In this document: one piece after another, positions 47,415-58,818 of the stretch | Position numbering within the stretch: position 1 is the first letter of the stretch | How the letters are laid out: each line of letters begins with the position of its first letter | NCBI GenBank assembly: GCA_020796225.1 | Contig: CM036762.1 | Location: 13,194,414-13,258,413 of the forward strand | Length of the DNA: 64,000 nt | Source of the DNA: Arion vulgaris | Lineage: Eukaryota > Mollusca > Gastropoda > Stylommatophora > Arionidae | Direction of reading: 5' to 3' | The notes under the pieces: model-generated | The model's input: the letters and a program-made list of their open reading frames with translations, nothing else | What the model was told of the DNA's origin: nothing | The model's database searches: none | Translations under genes and position numbers: made by a program

Positions 47415-50187
47415 CCCCCCCAAGGGGCCATTTCCTTGTAGTGGTGGGGGGGCTTTTCTCCAATGATCAGGAGAGAGGGGAAAATTTTTCCCGGAAGGGT
47501 TAAAGGGGAATACTGAGGGGGCAGGGGCATGGTCTCCCGGTCCTCCAGGTTGGGGTTGGGGGGGAAGTCATCCTTTTAAAAAAATTAAAGGAAACAAAAA
47601 AAACATCCCCCTCTACGGGAAGAAGGGCTCCCAAATCTTTACTCACATGACTGGAAAGGGGGGAAAAGTCTTTATAGGACAAAATCCTAATGCCAAAACC
47701 AACCGTGGGTTTGGGAAAGTAAAAACAATGTCAAACCGGGGAAATTCAAAATAAAGAGGGAAAAGGGAAAATATAACTCATATCTGGGGGTTTGGGAGGG
47801 AAAGGACGGAAATGGAAGAATCCACGCAAAAGGTGAAAAAGTCCTTTTCTGGGCAGAGATGACCACACCTGAAGGAGGGGTATCCCAAAGGGCGGGAAAG
47901 TGTCTGTTAATGGAAACCATCGGCCCCCCTTGATTAAGATCGAAAAGGGGAAACTAAAAATCCCAAAAACTAAATGCTTGGGCCCCTAATGATAGCGAAG
48001 ATACAAAGAAAAATCTTTTGAAAACCCCAACAGAAAGAAAGTACCCTCCCAGATTTATCTTGGGTTGGAACTAAATGCGAATAAAAAACACATAAATAGA
48101 ACTTGGTTGGATGTGGTATGATGAACGAAAATGAACGTTTTGTAAACTTCCGCTGAACAAACTGTTATGGAAACCTTTTAACATTTAGAATCCAAAAATT
48201 TAAAATTATTCCCTAAGGGGAGATAAAACCCAAAAAGACCCTATAATGATTGGACCTGGGAGCTCCTGCTAATATTAGTCAAAGGGGTTAATGTTGGGAG
48301 TGAAACCCCCTAGTCCGCTTTTGTCAAAAATTAAACTAAAAAAAACAGGACAACAAAAACTCCAAAAAGGTTGATTGGGTAGCTAAAAAAAGGAAGTGGG
48401 ATAAGTTTATAATGCAGATAAAAAAAATTCCCAAACCCAGAAAATAAGAAAATAGGGTGAAACAAAACATAGAATAGAAAATGGGAAAATAAACTTATAT
48501 GAAGAGATGAAAATGTCAAAGGGGCCGCACAAAAAAAAGAAAAAAGGAAACACCAACAACATGGAAAATAATAGACCCGAAGAATATTAAAAAAATTTTT
48601 GAACAAAGTCGAAAAACTAAAAAAAGATACCAAAAACATAAAAAGCGAATAAAGAAATAAACAGCTGGACCCACAAAGAATGTATTTGGACCCGGTACAG
48701 GCAGAAGAACAGCAAAAGTGTGATCGGGAACGTGTAAAATACAAAAAAAAAGGGGAAAAAAATTTCGAAGATCAAATTTCTTAAAGGAAAAGAAAGGAAT
48801 ACTTTTGACAAGGAAAGGAAAAAAATAAATGGGCAGGATTTTTAAAAATTTCAACAGCCACCTCCCCTTTTTAGACTCGAACCAACAGAGGTTAGAAAAG
48901 GGAAAACCCGCCGGGGTGGACTAAAATTTAAAATTTTTAAGAAAACAAAAGAATGATAACAAAACCCCGAACTATTTAAATAGACCCAGAACTTGAATAT
49001 ATTCAACCTTTTTTCACTAATTTGGGAAACCCCAAAAAACCCGATGCATAAAAAGGGAGTCATCATAAAATACCCAAAATCCCCCCGATTGTTTTTTGGC
49101 TGGGAAAACACTGCCCGTCCCAAGTAAAAACGCAAATCACAAAATAACTGACCTTGGGTAAGAAAAAAAGGAAAAAGCAGGATTTGGAGGGGAAACTGTA
49201 TAAAAATATTTGTCTTAGAAATATCAAAAACAAACCCAGAATAAAAGCCCCTATCAACTTTTAGAGAAAAAGGGTTTTGATGGGATACACCGCGAAAGTC
49301 ATTACTTAAAGGGATGGAAACCCCCGTGTTTATAAAAATTTTAAAAAATCCACAAAATTGTAGTGTTAAAAAGAATAAAATTTAAAAAAAAAGGTGGACA
49401 AGGTGAGTCAGCCCCATTTTTAACACTGTCATGTTTGGGGGATGCAAACAACGGGGAAGAAAGGCAAAAGGTATTGATGGTCCCCCTGGGGAAAACCGTT
49501 TTTCAGATGACATCGCACTTATCTCATACACAAAGTTCGGAAAAAAACCGGTTTAAACCCAAAATAGTGAGATGGTTGGGGGAAAATAAATCGAAGAAAA
49601 AAGTAAGACCGAAAAACCCCAAAGTCAACAGAAAATAAAAAACCCTCCCAGAAAAACCCCCTTTTCCTCCCTTTGGGAAAATTTTTAAAAGAAGGAGGCG
49701 CTGGATCTGACATTAAAAAAAGACTGAGTAAAAACACGCAGTATTCAGACCCTTAGCCCCCTGGGGAAATCGCCCCAAAACAGCATCAGAAAAGACAGAT
49801 CTATAAAGCTTTGGGGTTTTAACTTTCAGGATGGGAAACTGGGGGAATGACGAACAGGATATGTCAGATCTCCCCCTTTCATACAATTTCGGAAAAATTT
49901 TGGGGTACCCCGACTCTATCTCGGGAAACAAAATTGTTTTGATGCCAAAAGAGAATTGGGGGCTATCATCCGAAACGACGCTGGGGATGGATTGACATGT
50001 GATGCGCATGGGGATGGCCCGCCAAACTGCACTGAATGGACTCAGGGTAGGGCGGGAAAACCAAACACCTGGAGGAGAAAGATGAGCAAAGGGGAAATGA
50101 ATCATAGCTGGAAACAATACAGGGAAGGCCAGAACAGGAAAATGGGGTAGTTTTTGCTGCCCCAAACGGGCAAAGGGTAAAGGGGGG
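47415..50187 (+). pseudogene. APE-type LINE with endonuclease and reverse transcriptase, inserted in the satellite (noisy)
   Basis: This is a non-LTR retrotransposon read through many frameshifts. The 5' region contains CCATTTCCTTGTAGTGG. Endonuclease remnants include GNSK/YIWGLG-like pieces at 47,700-47,800, WAPNDSED-like at 47,980, LNANKKHINRTWLDVV ending at 48,118 (normally GDLNAK...RTWLDVV) and GVNVGSE near 48,290 (normally GADVGSDHHL). A reverse-transcriptase active-site box FSDDIALIS lies at 49,500-49,526 (normally FADDIAL). The C-terminal tail reads RRWGWIDM, a gap, then PNTWRRKMSKGEMNHSWK and FLLP at 49,975-50,165. The order endonuclease, RT, tail fits a near full-length element of about 2.8 kb. 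It is dead as read, but part of the damage may be sequencing error. Confidence 0.8.
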
Positions 50188-53100
50188 TTTTACTTTTTCT
50201 CATTGTTTTTTTTCCCACTACATTTTACTTTTCATTTTGTTTATTTTCTACTTCATTGTTAATTTTCATTGTTCTTTATTTCCTGTTCATTGTTACTTTG
50301 TTCATTGTTGCTTTATTTTTTGTTTTTTTGTTCCTTTACTGTTGTTTTATTTTCTACTTTGAATTTTTTCCCTTGGGCTGTTATTTCTCTATTTTTTGTT
50401 TTTGCTCTTTTCGTTTTTTCCCTTTTTATTGTTACTTTTATTGTTGCTTTATTTCTCTTCATTTTCTTTTATTTTGCTTATTTCTTCTTCATTTTCTTTT
50501 CTCATTGTTGCGTTATTTTCTTCTTCATTTTTCTTTGCTCATTGTTGCTGTTTTTTCTCTACTAATTTTTTACTTTCTCATTTTGCTGTTATTTTCTTTT
50601 CATTGTTACTTTGTCATTTTTGGTTTTTTTCTCTAGTTCATTTTTACTTTTTTTCATTTTGCTTTATTTCTCTTAATTTTTGCTTTTGCTGTTATTTCTC
50701 TTCTTCATTTTACTTTTCATTGTTGCTTTATTTTTCCCCCATTGTTTTGTATTTTGTGATTTCTCTTTTTCGACTTTGCTATTTTGCTTTATTTCTCTTA
50801 AAATTTTTCTTTTCTCATTGTTGTTTATTTTTCCCTACATTGTTCTTTTTTCTTTTTGTTTTTCCTCTAATTTTTTATTTCTCATTGTTGCTGTTTTTTT
50901 CTTTCCTTTTTCTTTTCTCATTTTTTTATTTCCAGTTCATTTATTTGCTCATTTTGCTTTTTCTTACCATTTTATTTATTTTGCTTTTTTTCTTTTTTTC
51001 TTGTTCATTTTGCTTTTTTCTTACTTATTTTCTTTTCCATTGTTGCTTTATTTCTTACTTATTTTTACTTTTCCCTTTTGTGTTTTTTCCCTTTTTTACT
51101 TTTTCCCTTGTTGCTTTATTTTTTCTATTTTATTTTCTCTTTTTCTTTTTTTCTACTTATTTTTTTTTCATTGTTTTACTCTTTTCATTTTTACTTTCCG
51201 TTTTTCATTTCTCTTTTCTTGTTACTTTTCTCTTTTTGCGTTTTTCTCTTCCTTTATTCTTTCTCATTTTTGTTTATTTTTTCTTCATTATTCTTTTCTC
51301 TTGTTTTCTTTATTTTTTTTTCATTGTTACTTTTCTCATTTTTCTATTTTTACTTCTTGTTACCTTTATTTTTATTTTCTCTACTTTATTGTTACTTTTT
51401 CTCATTGTTGCTGTTATTTTTATTTTTTACTTTCCATTGTTTTTATTTTCATTCATTTTATTTGCCATTTTGCTTTTTTCTCTTTCATTGTTACTTTGTC
51501 ATTTTGCTTTATTTCTCTATTTTTACTTTTCTCATTGTTGTTTTTTCTTACTTTATTGTTACTTCGTTCATTTTGCTGATTTTTCCCTTCATTGTTCTTT
51601 GCTCATTGTTGTTTTTTCCCACTTCATTTGCTATTTTCTTTTTTTTTTCTTCATTGCTTTTTAATTTTTTCTGTTATTTTTTTTCTTCTTTTTCATTGTT
51701 GTATTTTTCTTTTCATTGTTACTTTCTCTTTTTCTTTTTTTCATTTATTGTTACTTTGCCATTGTTTCTGTTTTTCTCTACTTATTGTTCTTTTCATTGT
51801 TCAATTTTTTTTTCTTCATTTTACTTTTTATTTTTCTTTTTTTCTCTTCTTCATTTTATTTGCTCTTTTTTTTATTTTTTTTCTTATTTTTACTTTTAAA
51901 ATTTTTTTTTTTTCCCCTTTATTTTACTTTGTATTTTGTGTTTTTTCCTTCTTCATTGACTTTTTTATTGGTTTATTTCTACCTTGTTACCTTGCTCATT
52001 TTTTGTTTACTACTTAGACTTTTCCCCTTTTGGGTGTTATTTCCTAATTTTTACTTTGCTCATTGTTTTTGTTATTTGTCTTCTTCAGTTTCTTTCTCCC
52101 TTGTTTCTTTTCTCTTTTTTTTTTACTTTTTCCCCTTTTTGCGTTTTTCACTTATTTTTTCTTTTCATTTTGGGTTTTTAAAATTTTCTCTTCATTGTTA
52201 CTTTGCTCTTTTTTAACCCCTTTCCATTGTTACTTTTCTCATTGGCTTTATTTCTCTTCTTCATTGTTCTTTCCATTTTTTTATTTTTCTCTTCATTGTT
52301 ACTTTGTTTTTGCTGTTTTTTCTTACTTATTTTTCTTTGCTCATTTTGCGTTTTTTCTCTACTTATTTTTTCTTCTTGTTTGTTATTTTTTCTTCATTGT
52401 TTTTGCTCTTTTGTTTAAATTTTTCTACTTCTGTTCTTTCCATTGTTTTTTTTTTCTCTACTTTATTTTTTTTCTATTTTTGCTTTATTTCTCTACTTAT
52501 TTTTTTTCCCTTTTGCTTTATTTCTCACCCTTTTCTTTTCTCAAATTTTTGGGTTTTTTTTTCTTCATTGTTACTTTTTTCATTGTTCTTTTTTTTCTTC
52601 CATTGTTCTTTTTCAGTTCTTTTTTTTCTACCATTGTTACTTTTCCATTTTTTGTTTTTTTTTTCTACTTATTTTTACTGCTATTTTCTTTTTTTTCTAC
52701 TTATTGTTACTTTCTTTATTGTTTTTTTCTACTTCATTTTCTTTTTTCATTTTTGTTTTTCTCTTATTTTTTCTTTGCTCATTGTTCTTATTTCCTTCTT
52801 TTTTACTTTCTCATTGTTGCTTATTTTCTTCTTCATTATTACTTTTCCATTGTTTTATTTTTTCTTTCATTGTTACTTTGCCATTTTGCTTTTTTTCTCT
52901 CTCATTGTTATTTCATTTTGCTGTTATTTTCTACTTCATTGTTACTTTTCTCATTGTTGCTGTTATTTTCTACTTTATTGTTACTTTTATTGTTGTTGTT
53001 TTTTCTTTTTCATTGTTCTTTTCTCATTTTCTTTTTTTTCCCTTCATTTTTTGTCATTGTTGCTGTTTTTTTCCTTCATTTTTTTGCTCATTGTTGTTTT

Positions 53101-55985
53101 ATTTTCTTCTTCATTGTTACTTTCTCATTGTTGCTTTTTTATTTCTCTTATTTTTACTTTTCCAGGCTGTTTTTTTTTCTTCATTGCTTTGCTCATTTTC
53201 TTTTTTCTCTTATTGTTTTGTCATTTTTGCTTATTTCTCTACTTATTTTTCTTTTATTGTTGCTGTTTTTTCTCTACTTATTTTACTTTTATTGTTGCTT
53301 TATTTTCTTCTTCATTGTTACTTTTCCCTTTTTGTTTATTTCTCTACTTCATTTTTTTGCCATTTTTTTTCTCTTCTTATTTTTCTTTTCATTTTTTTTT
53401 TTTCCCATTTACTTTTTTATTTTTTGTTTTTCTCACTTTATTGTTACTTTTCCATTGTTTTTATTTCTCTTTTTCCCTTGTTACTTTGCTCATTGTTTGT
53501 TTTCTCTTTTCAGTTACTTTGCTCATTTTTGTTTTTTCCTCTTATTGTTACTTTGCTCATTGTTGCTTTTTTCTATCTTGTTACTTTTCTCATTTTGCTG
53601 GGGATTTTCCCACTTTCCTTTTTTTTATTGCTGTATTTCTCTACTTTATTGTTACTTTTTCATTTTTTTATTTCTCTACTTATTTTTACTTTGCTCATTG
53701 TTTCTTTTTCTCTTCTTCATTTTACTTTTTCTCATTGTTGCTGTTTTTTCTCTTTTTCATTGTTACTTTTCATTTTGGGTTTTTTTCTCTACTTATTGTT
53801 TCTTTGCTCATTGTTGCTTTATTTTCTTCTTCATTTTACTTTGCTCATTGTTCGTATTTCCATTATTTTTTCCCCCATTGTTTTGTATTTTTCTATTCAT
53901 TGTTACTTTTCTCATTTTGCTTTATTTCTCACTTCATTGCTTTGCTCATTGTTGCTGTTATTTTTCTACTTATTTTTACTTTGCTCATTGTTCGTTATTT
54001 TTACTTCATTGTTCTTTTCTCATTGTTGCTGTTTTTTCTTCCATTGTTATTTTTTTTTATTGTTGCGTTTTTTCTATTATTTTTCTTTTCCCTTGTTTTT
54101 TATTTTCCTCTTATTTTTCTTTGTCATTGTTGCGTTATTTTTTACTTCATTGTTACTTTTCATTGTTGCTTTTTTCTCATTTCCTTTTTTCTTTGCTCAT
54201 TGTTGTTTTTCCATTTATTGTTACTTTGCTTTTTTGCGTTTTTCTCTATTATTGTTTCTTTTATTTTGGGTTTTTTTTTACCCTTTTTCTTTTTCCCCTT
54301 TTGCTGTTTTTTTTTCTTCATTTTTCTTTTCTCATTTTTTTTATTTTCTCCATTGTTACTTTCTCATTTTGCTGTTTTTCTCTACTTCATTGTTACTTTT
54401 CATTGTTGTTTTTTCTCTCCATTGTTACTTTCTATTGTTCTGTTATTTTTTTTACTTCATTTTCTTTGTTCATTGTTCTGTTTTTCTCCTTATTTTTACT
54501 TTGCTCATTTTTGTTTTTTCTCTTTTCATTACTTTGCCATTTTGCTGTTATTTTCTACTTATTGTTCTTTTTTCATTGTTGCTGTTATTTCTTACTTCAT
54601 TGTTACTTTGTTTTATTTTTGTTTTTTTTCTTCATTTTACTTTCTATTTTTTGTTTTTTTTCTTCATTTTTCTTTTCTCATTGTTGTGTTTTTTTTACTT
54701 ATTGTTACTTTTCATTTTTTCTTTTTTCTCTACTTCATTGTTACTTTGCTATTTTGCTGTTATTTCTCTTTTTTACTTTGTTCATTTTTTGTTTTTTTCT
54801 CTACTTATTTTACTTTCTTTATTGTTGGTTTTTTCTCTTATTTTACTTTTTCATTTTGCTGTTATTTCTCTTTTTATTTTACTTTTTTCATTGGTTTATT
54901 TCTCTACTTCATTGTTCTTTTTTCATTGTTGTTTATTTTTCTATTCATTGTTACTTTGTTCATTTTTTTATTTTTACCATTGTTTCTTTTTTTCATTTTT
55001 TGTTATTTCCTACGTTACCTTCTCATTTTTATTTATTCTACTTTATTTTTCCCTTTCTCATTGTTGCTTTTTTTCTCTTCTTCATTGTTATTTGCTCATT
55101 TTTTTATTTCTCTTATTTTTATTTTTCTCATTGTTGTTTATTTTTATTTATTTTATTTCTCATTGTTTTGTTTTTTCTCTACTTCATTGTTACCTTCTCA
55201 TTTTTGTTTATTTCTCTTCTTCATTGTTACTTTGTTCTTTTTGCTGTTTTTCTCTCTTATTTTTACTTTTCATTGTTGTAATTTCTCTTCAATTACTTTT
55301 TTCTTTTTGTTTTTCTCTATTCAAACTTTTCATTTTGTTTATTTTTCCTTTTTACTTTTTCATTTTTGCTGTTTTTTCTATTCATTTTTACTTTGCTCAT
55401 TGTTGTTTTTTTCTCTTCTTAGTTACTTTTATTTTTTATTTTTTTTTCTTTATTGTTCTTTTCATTTTCTTTTTTTTTCTCTTCATTTTTCCTTCTATTG
55501 TTCGTTATTTTTCTACTTTATTGTTCTTTGCTCATTTTTTTATTTCTTCTTTTATTCTTTTCATTAATTTCTTTACTCTACTTATTTTCTTTTCTCATTG
55601 TTGTTTTTTCTACTTATTTTTACTTTTTTCATTGTTTGTTTTTTCTCTACTTATTTTTACCTTGCTCATTGTTTTTACTTTCTTCATTTTACTTTTTTCA
55701 TTTTTGCGTTTTTTTCCACTTTTTTTACTTTGCCCATTTTCTTTTTTTCTCTACTTTATTATTATTTGTTCATTTTCTGTTATTTTTATTATTACTTTTC
55801 TCATTGTTTCTGTTTTTTCTCCTTATTTTTACTTTGTCATTGTTGTTTATTTCTCACCCTTTTTCTTTTCTCATTTTGCTGTTTTTTTCTTTTTCAGTTA
55901 CTTTTTATTTTTGGCTTTTTTTCCCACTTTTTTTTATAAATATTTTTCTTTTAAATTTTTTTTTCATTGTTTTTCATCTGTTTTT
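50188..55985 (+). repeat. Pyrimidine-rich satellite, ~40-bp unit, right block (~5.8 kb)
   Basis: Same unit and orientation as 39,350-47,404, about 150 copies, resuming at TTTTACTTTTTCTCATTG. The first 10 bases repeat the last 10 of the left block, consistent with one array split by the LINE. It degenerates after about 55,930. Its long open frames (over 1,000 codons in places) have the same trivial cause as in the left block. Confidence 0.97.
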
Positions 55986-55989
55986 TTTT

Positions 55990-56140
55990 TCGATCCAGAA
56001 ACCGACTTCAGCCCTTTGGCTTTCCCCGGACATCGAACCCCTTTGGCGATCCACAAACACCGAATATGGAGAATTTGGGGTTTTTGTCAGGGGAGGGGAA
56101 ACCCACCATGGGGGCCTTTTTCTGGGCCCCCTCTTCTCCA
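55990..56140 (-). repeat. SINE family C, copy 2
   Basis: The minus strand reads GGGGTTCGATGTCCGGGG (box B, complement of about 56,026-56,044), then AAGCCAAAGGGCTGAAGTCG, parallel to 33,095-33,180. The box A side is degraded. Confidence 0.6.
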
Positions 56141-56667
56141 CCCCTTCTTTTTTTGTATTTATTTTTCTGTTTATTTTTAACATATTTTCACATTCGACAT
56201 TATTATTTTTTCTTCTCCTCATGTTTCTCTCCGCCCATTATTTTATTTTTACTTTAACCTTTCCTGTTTAAAAGTTTTTTTGAAAAAAAAAAAAACTGGA
56301 CTCTGTAAATTGACATACGATTAATTAATCTAATCTGCCTTTTAATTTTTTGTTTGAGTGCACTTAACCCATTCCATTTTTTATTGTCGTCAGACAAGTC
56401 CTAATTAAACGGATTAATCATAAATATAAAAAGTGATGACATGCATGGTGGTGTTAATGTTTCTATTGTTATTCTTGTATTGTAGAAGATAAACATTTTC
56501 GACACGTCTTTGACTTTTTCTTTGAGAATTTCTCCCCTTTATATTGAAATTATTTTTTGCAAAAAAGGAATGTTGAAAAACAGTTGCATATTTGCATGTT
56601 AAATATTGCCGTGTATTTGTACATAAATGCTAATATATATCGGTGGAGTTATGTATGTGTCAAACTT
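56141..56667. other. Spacer, no gene; end of noisy segment
   Basis: Sequence quality visibly improves after about 56,290. AT-rich; no feature recognised. Confidence 0.4.
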
Positions 56668-56669
56668 TA

Positions 56670-56752
56670 GTCTGTCCAAATTTTAGCACGTTTGGTGATT
56701 TTTAAAAATACCTGTTGGGTCTCAGTGATTTTTTTGACCAGAAAAATCCATA
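56670..56752. repeat. Left terminal inverted repeat of Tc1/mariner element
   Basis: GTCTGTCCAAATTTTAGCAC, then TACCTGTTGGGTCTCAGTG. It pairs with 58,725-58,816. Confidence 0.85.
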
Positions 56753-57167
56753 CGCAAATAAACTAACCAGGTTCATAGATGCTAATTTTTCAAAACAATT
56801 CCCTTTTATCTTTATGACAATTGCAAAACGGGCTCAAATTTTAGATTTTACAGTAATCCCTAGAAATTGTCCATGTCAATTCTATTCATAGGTGTATTTC
56901 CATATTAACTTGATAGGTCAAGTAATTAATTGTGTTGCCCTTTATATGCAATCGTGAACTTGGATACAATATGCAACAGTTAGTCCTCCCTTCGGTCACC
57001 ATTAGACCCCAGGGTGTCTTAACTTCACCACAAATTGTATGATGGTAGACGGATTTGGATATGGAAATGTATACGTTGCTATTTCTCAGTCTGTAATCAA
57101 AATATGATTTGTATCATCCCGAATCTGACGATTCCATGAGGTTGATAATTGTTACTGGCTGGACAAA

Positions 57168-58457
57168 TTATAATCCATCTCGGTGCCAGTACTCGTCTTC
57201 CTCTCGGAGCACATGTTCAACACACTTCTTCCAGAACTGCATGTCTATCATTGAGAGGGACTCACGTGTCAGAACTTCAACATCACACATTTTAAACGTC
57301 CTGTTCTGTTCGGCAACTTGCCCTTTTACTTTAACCCAGACAAGCTCTATCGGATTGAGGTGAGCATGATATGGAGGTAGTCGCAAAGACGTGTGGCCGT
57401 ATTCCGCAATGATTTTGTCAATATGAAACCTTTGTCTTATTTGTCATCCTCACCAGGTGCTACAACTCGGGTTTCAAATATGTATCATCGAAGCTGACAT
57501 TTTCCTTAGCAGGCCAAGTCCTAATTTGATCTTTTGTATTTGATGCAGTTGGTACTTTGTCTTCCGCTGATACTGCGTTGTGATAGGATGCATTATCCAT
57601 TACCAAGCATGATGGTCTGTTTAGAATTGGAAGTAGATCTTTCTCCATCCAGTGCCTGAAAATATATCCATTCATTTCTGTGTGGTAGTCCCTACCGTCG
57701 GTACTTTTGATTGGAAAATAAGTCCAGCGTCATGGACAAGACCTTCTTCACTGCTTCCTGCATGTGTTAGTATAATACGCTGGCCTTTGCTGCTTGGTAT
57801 TTTTCTTTTCTGTTCACCGTCTACTGATTGCCATTCTTTAGCATTGGTGTGGTGAGCATTGACCAAGGATTCGTCCAAATATACAATATCATAGCCTTGC
57901 CTCTGCCGCTCACGGATCTGCCTCAGGTATTTACTTCGCGCAGCAATTAAATGTGGCTTTTCACAAATAATATTCCTGCCGCCTATAGTTTTTCTGAAGG
58001 TGAAGCCGGCGGCTCTTACAATTTTCCATAGAGTACTTTTAGAAATGTCTATGCTGCAATCTGATTGCAGTTTTAATTTCAGTTTCCTGAGAGTAACAAG
58101 TTGATTTGTCGCAAACATTTTCAAGAGCTCCCGTCTTATGACATCTATGTCAAAGTCGTCAATTGTTCTTTTTCTTCCTTGCTTGACATTAGTGCACTTT
58201 GTGTCCTGTTTAATCCATCGGGAAAAGGATTCTCTATTCAGACCAAGCGCCAGTTGCGTTCGTTTCTCAGGGTTATGAATATCGCAATATAGATGACCTC
58301 TCTTAGATTCCCTACCGAAGTGTTGGTATAGTAAAACTGTAACCTTCTGCATTGTTATAAATGTGCACTTCAGACTCATTATGAATGTGATATCAATGTC
58401 AGTTTTGATAAGCCAACAAATATGATACAGTAGCTTCATACAAATAGCGAGATACAC
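57168..58457 (-). pseudogene. Tc1/mariner (IS630-like) transposase with DDE triad, broken by frameshifts
   Basis: The first frame (58,457 to 57,672; 261 codons from the first Met, true start uncertain) holds a helix-turn-helix region (NPEKRTQLALGLNRESFSRW, about residues 62-81), a second winged-helix-like region (STLWKIVRAAGFTFRK) and the first catalytic Asp in YLDES (about residue 195, codon 57,873-57,875). A one-base shift near 57,690-57,710 leads to the frame with LVMDNASYH (second Asp, 57,595-57,597). A stop at 57,460 and a further shift near 57,420-57,440 precede LPPYHAHLNPIELVW (Glu near 57,346). The second Asp and the Glu are about 83 residues apart, longer than in classic Tc1 or mariner because of an insert (KDQIRTWPAKENVSFDDTYL). 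This matches a widespread invertebrate DDE_3-type group. All three catalytic residues survive, but the reading frame does not. Confidence 0.9.
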
Positions 58458-58724
58458 CTATAACTATACAACGGTATCCCAATTATAACGTCATATGCTT
58501 TCCGCGTTCAAAGTCGACTGGGTTAGGTGCACGGAAATGCGTGAAATTGTTGTTTACTCACGATATTTCAATGTTACCATAATGTATTTTTAGAACAACG
58601 CGTCTGTGTACCGTAGATCTGTTACTATTGTGTACAATCCGGTGAGGTTGATTTTAATATAACCTGAAAAAGAAATATTTCAAACTACATCAAATTTTCT
58701 TGGAAAAAATATTTCTCTAGCGTC

Positions 58725-58816
58725 ATGGATATTCTAAGGCTGCTTGCAAAAATAACTGAGATCCAACAGGTAGTTTTCGAAAAATCAATTTAAACGTCTA
58801 CGAATTAATGACAGAC
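58725..58816. repeat. Right terminal inverted repeat of Tc1/mariner element
   Basis: The reverse complement reads GTCTGTCATTAATTCG, GATTTTTCGAAAAC and TACCTGTTGGATCTCAG, matching the left end over about 85-90 bp with indels. Confidence 0.85.
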
Positions 58817-58818
58817 TA

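Larger units (their letters stand above)
11850..56280. other. Low-accuracy central segment (probable unpolished long-read sequence)
   Basis: Homopolymers of all four bases become very common, and SINE and LINE copies inside this span are shortened and full of indels compared with copies outside it (for example SINE B at 13,975 against 9,300, SINE D at 37,340 against 11,430, SINE A at 36,540 against 61,915). The change is fairly abrupt at both ends. Protein-level calls inside this span are therefore much less reliable. Confidence 0.75.
56670..58816 (-). mobile_element. Tc1/mariner-type DNA transposon, structurally complete (2,147 bp)
   Basis: The element begins GTCTGTC at 56,670 and ends with its complement GACAGAC at 58,816. 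It is flanked by TA on both sides (56,668-56,669 and 58,817-58,818), the classic Tc1/mariner target duplication. The terminal inverted repeats extend about 85-90 bp (56,670-56,752 and 58,725-58,816), with shared blocks TACCTGTTGG, TCTCAGT and ATATCCAT/AATCCAT, interrupted by small indels. The transposase lies inside on the minus strand (57,168-58,457). Right of the element a LINE begins at once, so it may have inserted into that LINE. The broken transposase makes it non-autonomous. Confidence 0.88.

Noticed and set aside
39133..56257. Giant hydrophobic proteins (up to more than 1,200 codons)
   Set aside because: Produced by a stop-free pyrimidine-rich repeat read in all three frames; periodic Phe/Leu/Cys/Ser composition, no domain.
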